64,000 bases of DNA. Origin: Anthostomella pinea (lineage: Eukaryota; Ascomycota; Sordariomycetes; Xylariales; Xylariaceae). Made by a program: the position numbers and the translations under genes. Shown here one piece after another: positions 24,132-32,856 of this stretch. The notes under the pieces were generated by a model. It saw only the letters and a list, made by a program, of their open reading frames with translations, was not told where the DNA came from and made no database searches. The stretch covers positions 124,001 through 188,000 of the forward strand of contig CAUWAG010000008.1 of the NCBI GenBank assembly GCA_963556695.1. The letters run 5' to 3'. The number at the start of each line of letters is the position of its first letter. Position 1 is the stretch's first letter.

Positions 24132-27100
24132 GATGGCAGACGGTGAGAGGGCAGGCGCACTGCAGTTTTGTCATGTCAACAAACTGTATCTCACTATTGT
24201 TGTCCGAGCCAGAGCAGAGCTTGACATCCCAAAAGAAGTGGAGGAGACATACCTGAAGTTCACAAACTGGTCAAGAGAACTTTCGGGTGGCCAACTTCTA
24301 AGGTCCACGATGGAACGTGTACACGGAGAACGATTTTGCAGGAGGTAGCACACCAACACTACAATTTGGAGAACTTAGCATGAGGTTATTTCGTTCAGAG
24401 AAGGGGCAAGCGCAGACCCGGAAGATTGGCCATGGATCAAACTTACGGAAATAGAAAGGTTTCCAAGTTGTTTGGTGACCTGTTGGCGAAGGAAAACTCG
24501 GGTCAGTATATCTTGGACATCCTGCCAGGGAACTGGCATTGATGCGTGTAGTGGGAAGAGAGCTAACCTAGACTGAACTTCGATCTGCTCGACGAGACGA
24601 TGTCTGCAAATCTAAATCCGTGCCACTTTGGGTGAGGTGATGTTCGGAAAAGGGTGGTTGCCGCAATGCTCCTTGAGGCGGCGCGAGCGTAACCAGAAAC
24701 TACTATCAGGGGGAACGACGAGTTGGCTGCCGAAAGACATCGATCATCAGCTCAAGTGTGTCTGAATTTGGAAGGGCAGTCTTACCACAATATGCTTGGA
24801 CAATGGGGTAAGTGTACCCGGATGCGCCCTCTTCGGGGATGGACAATGGGCCTAATCAGTATTGGGTCAGTATGAGTGACCTCCATTTGCAGATATTACG
24901 CGCATTCGCGGCGAGCGTACCTAGGAGCACATCCAAGGGGGCAGCGTTCAACGTCCTCGCAGCCCACAACCCACGATCTGGCAGCACTCAAATAACAGTC
25001 TCTTGATCTAAACAGACCCTGGCACGTCACACACTGGGCATCAGAGTGTAAGTCTGCCAAGCCACCGATCACCAAGCTCTTGTGGAGTATTTCGATCGTC
25101 GAAATCGAGATTGCCTCCGAGCGTGAGGCTATTCCGTGCCGATTTGCGTACAGGAGGACCTGGCGCTTTGTGCTACTGCTGTGTCGCTGTGAGCCAGTCT
25201 GGATGCGACCAGGCGATATCGATGGGTGAACACGCGGACAGGCGGACGCACGGACGGACGCACGAGAATGATTAAGGATATGAGCTTTCAGGCTGTCAGA
25301 CTTGCAGTTAAGGCGGCAGATGGAAAGAGGGCACGCACGGAGGGTCGACCGTCAGAGAGTGGTGGTCGAACAAGGGCAATCTGTGATGAGGCGCATCTGG
25401 ATTCAGCAGCTGTCAACTCGTATGGGCAGGCTAATTCGATGACCTGTTCTGGTATGGGCGGAACATAGTCGGACGGACTCAGTAATCGCGCATCGGTATA
25501 GGGGACTGACCAGATTGTCGCGAGCGAATGACAGTGGTATGAATGAAGGAGAAGAAGGGCAGGAGATGTTTGGCAGCGAGCTTTCCGGGGCGCGTCGCAG
25601 CAAGCAGCAGCAGCGAGCTAGGCAGGCAGGGTGTGCACAGACCAGCGGTAAAACCGTGACGCTGCAGCCAATCAGCGTGAGTCCCGCACGGCTTTTCTGG
25701 CACCCGATGACCAATTGTGACCAAAGTGTCACAACAACTCCAACCTGACAGCCCTGGCGCTTTCCTCATCCCCATTCCATTTTCCAAACATCAAACCTCG
25801 ACATTCTCTCGCAGCCAGCATACCCGTCCATACGTATGCCGAAAGCCATGTTTTAACACCACTGCGGTGGTCGCCTGTCAACGGACCATGTAATTGACTA
25901 TTTTTGCGCGCTCCCGCGCCCCACGGAAGGTGCGGATGGCACGGCATGCAAACCTCCAGTCGACTCTCTTCGACCTCGATATCTTCCCAAGTGAACCCCG
26001 GATTTTCGACCGTCATCGTCGGCGCTACGATGCGGCTCAAAACCCAAAATCCAGCCCTATGGCCCCGGGACCCCTGGTTGTGTCACGTGTGGGTATGGGC
26101 ATTGCTGGAGGTCTTGCCAAGACTCCTGGACTCCAAGAGGGTGCGGGACTGCGGGAGTCGAAGGTTGAATCTAGCCCCCCGCCCCGCGTACGTGCCACTC
26201 AATCCACCCCACCCCCATGAGTCTTCAGCCACTGCCCGCACCTCTCAACTTCTCAACTGTTGTGAACCTGGAGTGCGACGAGAGACTCTGGTTCTGGCTC
26301 TCCTGGTTCCCTCTCTCATGTTTGGTTCGTTCCAAATGTGGAAGTGAAGTTCCAGAACGAAGTGGAGGAACGGAGCGGCACCCAACTCTCTTCCTGCGTT
26401 AAGCCTTGCGATCTGATTGGTGCAGAGGCTCTTGATCCCGTTCCGGCGCTAGGCCCTGTATGGCTAGCCTGGCTGGCTGGCTTCCTCTCTCCTAGCTGGC
26501 TGGCCCTCGTAGCTGCAGGTGGCTGCCAACGCACTGACAGGTACCCCCGCCTTTAGATGCCTGTTCGGAGCCCCTCCAAGGCCAGCCAGATAGGGCATCC
26601 CCAGGCACGTGCCAGGTCCCGTGACCCGTCTCCCGTCGGGAACTTCACTTCCATCTCCTGGGTGCGCCGCCCCGTAGCTTGCGTAGGGCCGTAGCGAAGC
26701 CTCGATTTTTCTAGGAGTATGACAATCTGCACTACCAAATTTTCCAATTTGTTAGGTGTCTTAAACTTTTGGATAGGTGAAGACCGCACCGCTACCTTTC
26801 GTACGAATAATGAACAAAGGTCGGTCACCTACTCTACTACCTTGGAAGATCTACCCTGGCATATTAAGCAGCACTATGGCCTGATATGTAGTACCTAGGG
26901 CTGACTATGTCCACTCACTCTGTCATTGTCGCGTTGCCGTCGCCAAAGCTCTGCTCCAGATTGGCGAACTGGCCAGTCAAGGTGACTGATGCTGTTGGAC
27001 TCGGTCGCACAGCGTCCTTATCATCTTGCATAGGCGCATCTGCCCCAGAGAGACCAGACTCTCAGACCAGCATCCCTCTCAATTGCCTCATCCGACGGGA

Positions 27101-27605
27101 CCCAGTGTGGTCACCATAGTGCTGTGTCCCTCGTACACATGGTAATCACAGCGTACGCTCTCTAACTCTTGAGTCTTTTTGCGAAGGAGGAAATGGCCGC
27201 CATGCATGGAATCAAGGATCTCATGCCCCACTGAAACCCTCGAGAGTTCCGGCTTCAGACCCGACTACTCGGTCAAGGGCAAGATTGGCCTCTAATGATA
27301 TGTACGCTGAAGACGCAGACAGTTGCCAAGATGAACCAATGCAGCAAGAGCAGGTTAGGTCAATGAAGAGATCAACACATGTAAGTGCCTGTCGAGTTGA
27401 CATGAGGGCAAGATGAATTGGCTACGTAATCTCTGTGTAGGGACCGTGACTCTGCCTGGTGGTATTGTTGCTGGAATGCGAATTTCACACGGCACCTGAG
27501 TGACATAGAATTGAGCTCGGCAGGGCTATCGGAGCTTGGGGAATATCGATTACATTGGAGATGAACTCTCCTTTTCCATTGCTACCGCGTCTATCTAGAA
27601 TGCCT
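24132..27605. other. long intergenic region of about 3.5 kb
   Basis: No gene is supported. The left part is the presumed promoter region of the Yta7-like gene. Near 25228-25265 there is a short GGACGGACGCACG-type repetition. Between 26339 and 26653 a 15-bp inverted repeat encloses about 285 bp of GC-richer DNA with GGCT repeats (listed separately). Short frames elsewhere look random. Confidence 0.4.
26339..26653. repeat. 315-bp segment bounded by 15-bp perfect inverted repeats
   Basis: TGGAAGTGAAGTTCC at 26339-26353 is the exact reverse complement of the sequence at 26639-26653. The interior carries GGCTGGCTGGC-like repetition and no gene. The size and inverted ends would suit a MITE, but I see no clear target-site duplication outside the repeats. 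Confidence 0.35.
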
Positions 27606-29042
27606 TCAAGGATCATCCCGAACGTTGCCAAGCCTCATCCTGGCTGGCCATGAGCTCCTCAGGCCGAACAGAAGCGTCATCATTGCTCTCGAGATTATCG
27701 TCCTGTCCGGGTCGACCGTTCCTACTCCTAGGTCATGGTCCAAGAGGCGTAACCACAAATCATACGTCATCTCCACACCCAACTCTGTCTTCAAGCTCAA
27801 CCAGACCATGTAAGGGGTCCAAAACCGAGAGAGAAGTCTCACCCCAAGTCTTAAGCCGCGCCTCAGGAGGTGGTGTGCCACTATAACCAAGAATGCGCCG
27901 ACCGGGCTACCGTGGTACGACGCGGTCGAAGGTTGGACGAGGGGGTTGTCGAGCAAGGGCTCATAGGGGTGGTTTCCGAGTAACATGAGCTTGCCGGAGA
28001 CCATCCAGATGCAGACAAGCTGATACGCGGTGTACGCCAACAGATGCATGGCGGCCGCGCGTACTAGGTTGTAGAAAAGCACGAATTTATGGTCGTAGTA
28101 GCCGGCTCCATGCATGAGGGTCGTTTCGGATTTCGACATGAACAGGAAGACCAGGAGCCACAGAAAGATGGCGAGCAATAGCTGGATCCACACCGGGACT
28201 CCGTACTCCCAAAACAGCTCCCTGAGACCCTGGTGGTGGTCCAGGCCCGGAGTGGGCAGGGCGAATATGAGGGGCACGCTGGCAGCGAAGTCCTGGAGTC
28301 TCGTAGAGAAGAATCCGAGCATGGGCACGAGGATTCGTCTTGCAACCTCGCTCGTGGCTTCGTAGAACGATTGAAGACTCAGGATCCCCAGACAGCTGTA
28401 GATCAGGTTTGAGATCCCGAGGATGGTGTTCCGGAAAGGTTCGCGAAGGTTGTTCCTGTCTGCCACCCAGATGAAGTGGCCTTGTTCGTCGTGGGCGGGA
28501 TTTGCGTCCTCGTCGAGGCGCCCCCAGCCCCATCGAACTATCAACCATTGGCCTATCCAATAGAGGAATTCAGACCGGAAGGTCCACTCTTTGATAACCT
28601 GGGCGAAGTTGCCGACGACCTCGAACGCGAGGACGCTGAACATCGAGATGCCCAGCGTCATCGCCGTCTTGAAGAGGATGCGCATCGCGTAGTGTAGGTG
28701 CCCGTTCCGCAGCAACCACTGCGTGTCGAGCTCGACGTGGACGATTAGCACGAGCGCAATCAGAATAGCGATTAGCCATTGCGCTTCGAGATTCAAGGGG
28801 AACAGCGGCGGTTTCATAGCTTCGGTCCAGAGGTCGGGGTCGTATTCTCCTTCATCTTCTTGTACAACTGGTTCTCCGCGGTACACGACGAGCCGCACCC
28901 ATTGCTGCCATCGGGATGTGAAATTGGTGTTGAGTAAGCCATCATCATCCTCCTCCTCCTCATCTTCTGGTCCCACCTCGTCTTCCTCTTCCTCGTCCGG
29001 GTCAAGCGGGAATTGTTCTGGTTCCTCTTCAATAGGCTCCAT
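27606..29042 (-). CDS. multi-pass membrane protein of unknown function
   Basis: I do not recognise the family. The start at 29042 (MEPIEEEPEQFPLD) gives 478 residues; the frame is open upstream to 29195, but those codons look like leader sequence. A very acidic N-terminus (Glu/Asp runs, residues 1-40) is followed by about six or seven hydrophobic segments, for example LNLEAQWLIAILIALVLIVH, TLGISMFSVLAFEVV, LGISNLIYSCLGIL, WIQLLLAIFLWLLVFLFM and a late GAFLVIVAHHLL. The acidic tail is probably cytosolic. No intron is needed. The C-terminus ends with Arg-rich segments. No transporter or enzyme motif is visible. Confidence 0.7.
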   Translation of the reverse strand: MEPIEEEPEQFPLDPDEEEEDEVGPEDEEEEDDDGLLNTNFTSRWQQWVRLVVYRGEPVVQEDEGEYDPDLWTEAMKPPLFPLNLEAQWLIAILIALVLIVHVELDTQWLLRNGHLHYAMRILFKTAMTLGISMFSVLAFEVVGNFAQVIKEWTFRSEFLYWIGQWLIVRWGWGRLDEDANPAHDEQGHFIWVADRNNLREPFRNTILGISNLIYSCLGILSLQSFYEATSEVARRILVPMLGFFSTRLQDFAASVPLIFALPTPGLDHHQGLRELFWEYGVPVWIQLLLAIFLWLLVFLFMSKSETTLMHGAGYYDHKFVLFYNLVRAAAMHLLAYTAYQLVCIWMVSGKLMLLGNHPYEPLLDNPLVQPSTASYHGSPVGAFLVIVAHHLLRRGLRLGVRLLSRFWTPYMVWLSLKTELGVEMTYDLWLRLLDHDLGVGTVDPDRTIISRAMMTLLFGLRSSWPARMRLGNVRDDP

Positions 29043-29561
29043 AGTGAAAGTGAATCGAAATAATAACCACGAAACTGGGACCTCACAGAGGAAGATGCTC
29101 AATGATACATGCTTCTCTAGAACATATTGGGTTTGTTGTCCGCAATCGTCTTGTCGCGGCGAGTTAGACAATGAGCACAGGGTGCATGGCCGCATCTGGC
29201 AGCCTCAAAGAATTCGCTGGGCAAGGTAGTGTATAACTTGTCGAGGACTGGGGCTTCCCGGTACAAAGGGCAACATTACGTTCTCACTTAACCACACGTC
29301 AAAGAGAATGGCAGATGCAGCTAATGGTGAACAGATGAGCGCTGGTAGGAACAACCCTACTGTCGTATACAAGTACCGTGGCAGCTCAAAGACTGATGCC
29401 GTGGTTGATCCGAAGTCCCAATGACGACGCTCGAAATACTCCATAATATCTAAGAAATATGGTGCTTTGTTTCCTTATATGCTCCCAGATAACTCTCAAA
29501 CCCCGGAGGACCTCTCCCGCGGTGACCGACTGCCGTGTCGGACACTTCTCGTGGAGCTCAC
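29043..29561. other. spacer between two minus-strand genes
   Basis: No supported gene. A 79-codon minus-strand frame (29205-29444) contains one hydrophobic stretch and begins MEYFERRHWDFG. It could be a small membrane ORF or a lost exon, but nothing corroborates it. Confidence 0.3.
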
Positions 29562-30014
29562 TCAATCACCGAGCGACTCCAAGTAGTTGCAACCCCATAC
29601 ACCGGTTTCTTCGTTGACCACTGTACATTGACCCCAACATCCGGCTTCGAAACATTTGACGTGGTAGGCTTCTTTTTTCTCAGCATCGTAGCACTGTACA
29701 ATGGCGCAATCGGCTACCATCTTCGTTTCATATTCCCCGCGCTTGAACATCGCCAGCTCCTCGCCGGGGACTCGTGCCTCGTCGACCACGTTGCCGTTCT
29801 CGTCGCGGCTCTGGATTCTCCCGTCTTCTGTCACGACTGAGGTGCCTCCTGGAGACCGGGCGAGTGACCCGATGATAGCAGCAGGACCTGGCTGAAAAGG
29901 TAACTTGTCAGCAATGACGACACGTTCTCGTAGGTTAGTGAATTGACTTACAACGGCAGATGCACCACTGGCGGCCAAGACGGCGAGAATGGCTGGGATA
30001 GCGGAAAATCTCAT
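29562..30014 (-). CDS. small secreted cysteine-rich protein
   Basis: Exons 29952-30014 and 29562-29891 encode 130 residues. The N-terminus MRFSAIPAILAVLAASGASA is a clear signal peptide with an ASA cleavage site. The C-terminal 50 residues carry six Cys in the pattern CX4CX12CX4CX3CX11C, which suits three disulfides. No catalytic motif is visible. The protein is of the size and type of fungal apoplastic effectors or small cell-wall proteins, but that role is inference. The 60-nt intron (29892-29951; GTAAGT, CACTAAC, TTTTCAG) is a multiple of three without stops, so an unspliced mRNA would encode 150 residues with 20 extra amino acids directly after the signal peptide. Confidence 0.75.
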   Translation of the reverse strand: MRFSAIPAILAVLAASGASAVVSQFTNLRERVVIADKLPFQPGPAAIIGSLARSPGGTSVVTEDGRIQSRDENGNVVDEARVPGEELAMFKRGEYETKMVADCAIVQCYDAEKKEAYHVKCFEAGCWGQCTVVNEETGVWGCNYLESLGD

Positions 30015-30784
30015 ATTGAGAGATACTGCGGTGGCAAGGAGGATGATGCTTTACGTGATAGCTGACTGACTGAGGAAAGACTTGGAACCGTGTCAAGCGA
30101 AGTGGTGTGTTGTAGTGATCAGAAATTATGCTGGATAACAAGCCTTGGATTTCTTAACTGGCTGGCTGGCCTTCTTATACTCAATTGACTCAGCGCACCA
30201 CTACTTAGAAACTGGCATTAGCAGGCAGTCATGCTACTAAGCCAGGGTCACATTTGCATTAGAACTTATGATGTAGTTTCATCATGCTGCCTGGACGTGG
30301 CAAAGATCCCTCAGGCGTGAAAAGTTCCGTCAGATGGGGCAAATCCTCACATACAATCCTAGAGTGGGGATGATCGTAGGGTGTCAGCCCCAGCCTATCT
30401 TTAAATATGAGGAGCACGAGAATGCCTTGTGCCTACCTAGGTAAGTCCTTTTCAAAAGCCGTGTCAGTGTTGTCTATGACGGAAGCATTATTTCCTACAC
30501 TGGTTAGTTGCCTGGGTATATAGACTGCTAACGAGTCTTCGGAGCGCCCGTCATCCTTCATCGTTCATTACCGTCACGGTCATCTCGACGGTTAGACGCA
30601 GACCCGGGGCGTATACAGTAACATAACAGGACACCGAAACACATCGACTATGGTGATCATGCTAAAGGTCCCGATCTAAAATAAAGACAAGGCCTTATAC
30701 CACATTAGATTAACAACGGCGGGCAGTATGTGGAATAAGGGGTCAAATCTAAGAGCAACTCTAGATTACCGAGGCGCTCCACTT
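30015..30784. other. intergenic sequence, target region of the LINE insertion
   Basis: No gene seen. A short ACCTAGGTAAG-like motif lies near 30436-30447. The last 14 bases before the LINE are the left copy of its target duplication. Confidence 0.4.
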
Positions 30785-30798
30785 ACTGTTTATAGGTG
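30785..30798 (+). repeat. left target-site duplication of the LINE insertion
   Basis: ACTGTTTATAGGTG here matches ACTATTTATAGGTG at 32497-32510 in 13 of 14 positions. The pair brackets the truncated LINE. Confidence 0.6.
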
Positions 30799-30879
30799 CC
30801 CCCAATCCGAAAGGACAAAGACAAAGAGACAGAGCTCTTCAAGGAATGGTTACAAGAGAGAAATGTGAACACTGACCTT

Positions 30880-31722
30880 GTCATCTACTCAGATGGATCA
30901 TAATTGGACGACAAAGGCACAACCCGCACTGGATGGGGCTATACCATCAGGAAAGGCAACACTACACAAGAAGTATATAGGGAAAAGGACAGACTTCTCT
31001 AAACAGAAGTAATAGATGCTGAAGTCCATGGTGCTCTCCAAGGGCTTGCAGCAGCCAGGGCAATTGGACACGGAAAACAGCTATCTGTCTGCCTGGACAA
31101 CACAGCAATGGTAGATGGGCTCAATAGGACTCCACCCGAGACATAATAGAACATTTTTCTACGATTCCAAGAACTTGCCACGGCACACACTCCTGGAGTG
31201 ACCGTCAAATGGATTCCTGGACACAGAGATATTAATGGCAACAAAGCTGCCGACACACTAACAAAAAAGGGTGCCATGCTAGAAACAGACACGACAAACC
31301 TTCCCACAATCTCAGGGTTCAAGAGAGATCTCAAAAAAAAGGGCAAGAAAGAGTTCAATGAATAATAAAAAAGCCAATCAAAACCTAGATATCAAGAAGT
31401 ATACTCATATGCAGTAACTAAAAAAGACCTTATATCTTTTAAAAGGAGTACTTTACACAAACTTTTAGTGGCCAGATCTGGACATGGCGACTTTGCAAGA
31501 TACCATGAACGCTTTGGGCATACAGACTCGAATGATCACTACAGCTGTGGTGAGAAGAAAACATCACAATATATTTTCTTTTGTAAGAGGCTGTGGAAAA
31601 GTCGGCTGCTGCCTAGGTACTCGCCTAGGACAGCTTGTTTACAATACTTAAGGGAGAGGAGCACAGAATGGGCAAAATTCGTGGAGAAGAGCAAATTCTT
31701 TTTATCAATCTGTCCTCGATAG
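30880..31722 (+). pseudogene. LINE ORF2 C-terminus (RNase H and zinc-knuckle-like end), RIP-inactivated
   Basis: A single frame can be followed to the TAG at 31720. RNase H residues are in place: YSDGS (Asp at 30892), AEVHGAL (Glu at 31021), CLDNTA (Asp at 31096) and GHRDINGNKAADTL (His...Asp). After it comes the C-terminal segment HKLLVARSGHGDFARYHERF with SCGEKKTSQYIFFC, typical of fungal LINE ORF2 ends. The frame has six internal stops: TAA at 30901, 31000, 31144, 31363 and 31366, and TAG at 31147. No frameshift is needed. Every stop is one C-to-T change from a Gln codon, the expected outcome of RIP at CpA. Confidence 0.8.
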
Positions 31723-31802
31723 ATAGCTGTTCTTGAAGGACCAGATGGATGACCCAAGGTCATACCGCCGCAACAACGGTGATGGGCTCGTGAACGGGAC
31801 TG

Positions 31803-31817
31803 ACTGTACTTATTATC
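31803..31817 (+). repeat. left target-site duplication of the SINE
   Basis: ACTGTACTTATTATC is repeated exactly at 32386-32400. The copies lie immediately outside the tRNA-like head and the CAAA tail. The first base or two could belong to the tail, so the duplication is 13-15 bp. Confidence 0.85.
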
Positions 31818-32385
31818 GGCCGTATGGCGCAATGGTCAAATGCGCCTGGTTGTGTTCTCGTTTGTGCGGTGGGCGACGAGAACAAGTGGGTTCGAATCCT
31901 GCTATGGCCCCCTTTCTGACCCGGCTTGTGCGAGTCGATAACCAGCACACGATAGTAGAGAGGCCCCATTTTATCGCAGAGCCCAATAGCCAAGCAGCTT
32001 ATCTCCACAATACCCACTCCTGCAAGGTTTTTCCCCCTTGTGATTTCCCTCGCCAGCAGATAACAAACACCTATTCCACCCACCAATGCGACATATATCG
32101 AACGGCTACTGGAACGATATGTACACCAGAGAACTGAGGTTCATTGGGTCGCTTTGTCACTAGATAGGAGGTTTTTCTGACGGAATCGTGCTTGGGTATT
32201 GACTAAAACCATCTGAACACTCCAGATTGGTACCGCTACAGCGAGGATAGGCTCGTGCGCGGATCTGAATGTATCTAATTTGACACCTCTACAACCTTGC
32301 GATACAATGGCTCTGGGAGGCGTGGTTTGCACTACTGAGGAGCTACCCCCCACGTTAAATACAAAACAAACAAACAAACAAACAA
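31818..32385 (+). mobile_element. tRNA-derived SINE with a LINE-derived 3' tail, nested in the LINE 3' UTR
   Basis: The head (31818-31909) folds like a tRNA. A seven-pair acceptor stem joins GGCCGTA with TATGGCC (31903-31909), and a D-arm has GCGC/GCGC. Internal Pol III promoters are present: an A-box-like TGGCGCAATGG (31826) and a perfect B box GGTTCGAATCC (31889). The anticodon arm does not fold normally; instead a nine-pair hairpin lies between the boxes, so this is not a functional tRNA. A unique body of about 290 bp follows, then about 180 bp closely similar to the host LINE's 3' end, including 35 identical bases (32309-32343 versus 32430-32464), and a tail of CAAA repeats. A 15-bp perfect target duplication flanks the unit. 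No protein is encoded. It was presumably mobilised by the partner LINE. Confidence 0.85.
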
Positions 32386-32400
32386 ACTGTACTTATTATC
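32386..32400 (+). repeat. right target-site duplication of the SINE
   Basis: Exact second copy of the 15-bp sequence at 31803-31817; it follows the CAAA tail directly and precedes the resumed LINE 3' UTR. Confidence 0.85.
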
Positions 32401-32496
32401 TTGATACCTCCACAACCCTGCGATGCAGAGGCTCTGGGAGGCGTGGTTTGCACTACTGAGGAGCAATCCCCCACGTTAAATGCAAAACAAACAAAC

Positions 32497-32510
32497 ACTA
32501 TTTATAGGTG
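32497..32510 (+). repeat. right target-site duplication of the LINE insertion
   Basis: ACTATTTATAGGTG follows the LINE's CAAA tail and matches 30785-30798 with one G/A difference. Confidence 0.6.
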
Positions 32511-32856
32511 TGTTAAGTTCACTCTTGTGGCCTTAAGCAGAGTGTGTACATCTTTTATTTTGGTAACATCTAGTTTTCTCAATCGCGAATTTGCCTGAAT
32601 TTCTGCTCAATTGTTTACGACGTCCTTTCGCAATGCACGCGGAGTCATATGGCAAGCATGGCCGGCATGTAAGAGACAGCCACAATGGTCCTTACCCCAG
32701 CCACAAGGACTGGTGTGGCTTTGTTGAACCTCATTCTCGAAGCCGAACACCGCACCTCACTTTACAATTCGCAAACCGACAAGCCCTCCATGGAATACAC
32801 CCGCGGGGATCTTGAGTAAAGCGCCCTTCCAGCCATTCGGATCAACAACAACGAAC

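Larger units (their letters stand above)
30799..32496 (+). mobile_element. 5'-truncated Tad-like LINE (non-LTR retrotransposon), hosting a nested SINE
   Basis: This is only the 3' end of a LINE: the RNase H domain, a C-terminal Cys/His-rich segment, a 3' UTR and a tail of CAAA repeats (about 32483-32496). Abrupt 5' truncation, a CAAA tail and a 14-bp flanking duplication (one mismatch) are the expected products of target-primed reverse transcription. An RNase H domain downstream of the reverse transcriptase in a fungal LINE points to the Tad clade. The 3' UTR is interrupted at 31817 by a SINE that ends near 32385; the LINE resumes at 32401. Confidence 0.8.

Noticed and set aside
29205..29444. 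79-codon minus-strand frame with a hydrophobic stretch
   Set aside because: Could be a small membrane ORF, but there is no second line of evidence; noted only in the spacer entry.
31818..31909. Functional tRNA gene
   Set aside because: B box and acceptor stem are good, but no proper anticodon arm forms and the unit is flanked by a target duplication with a LINE-like tail; better explained as a SINE head.
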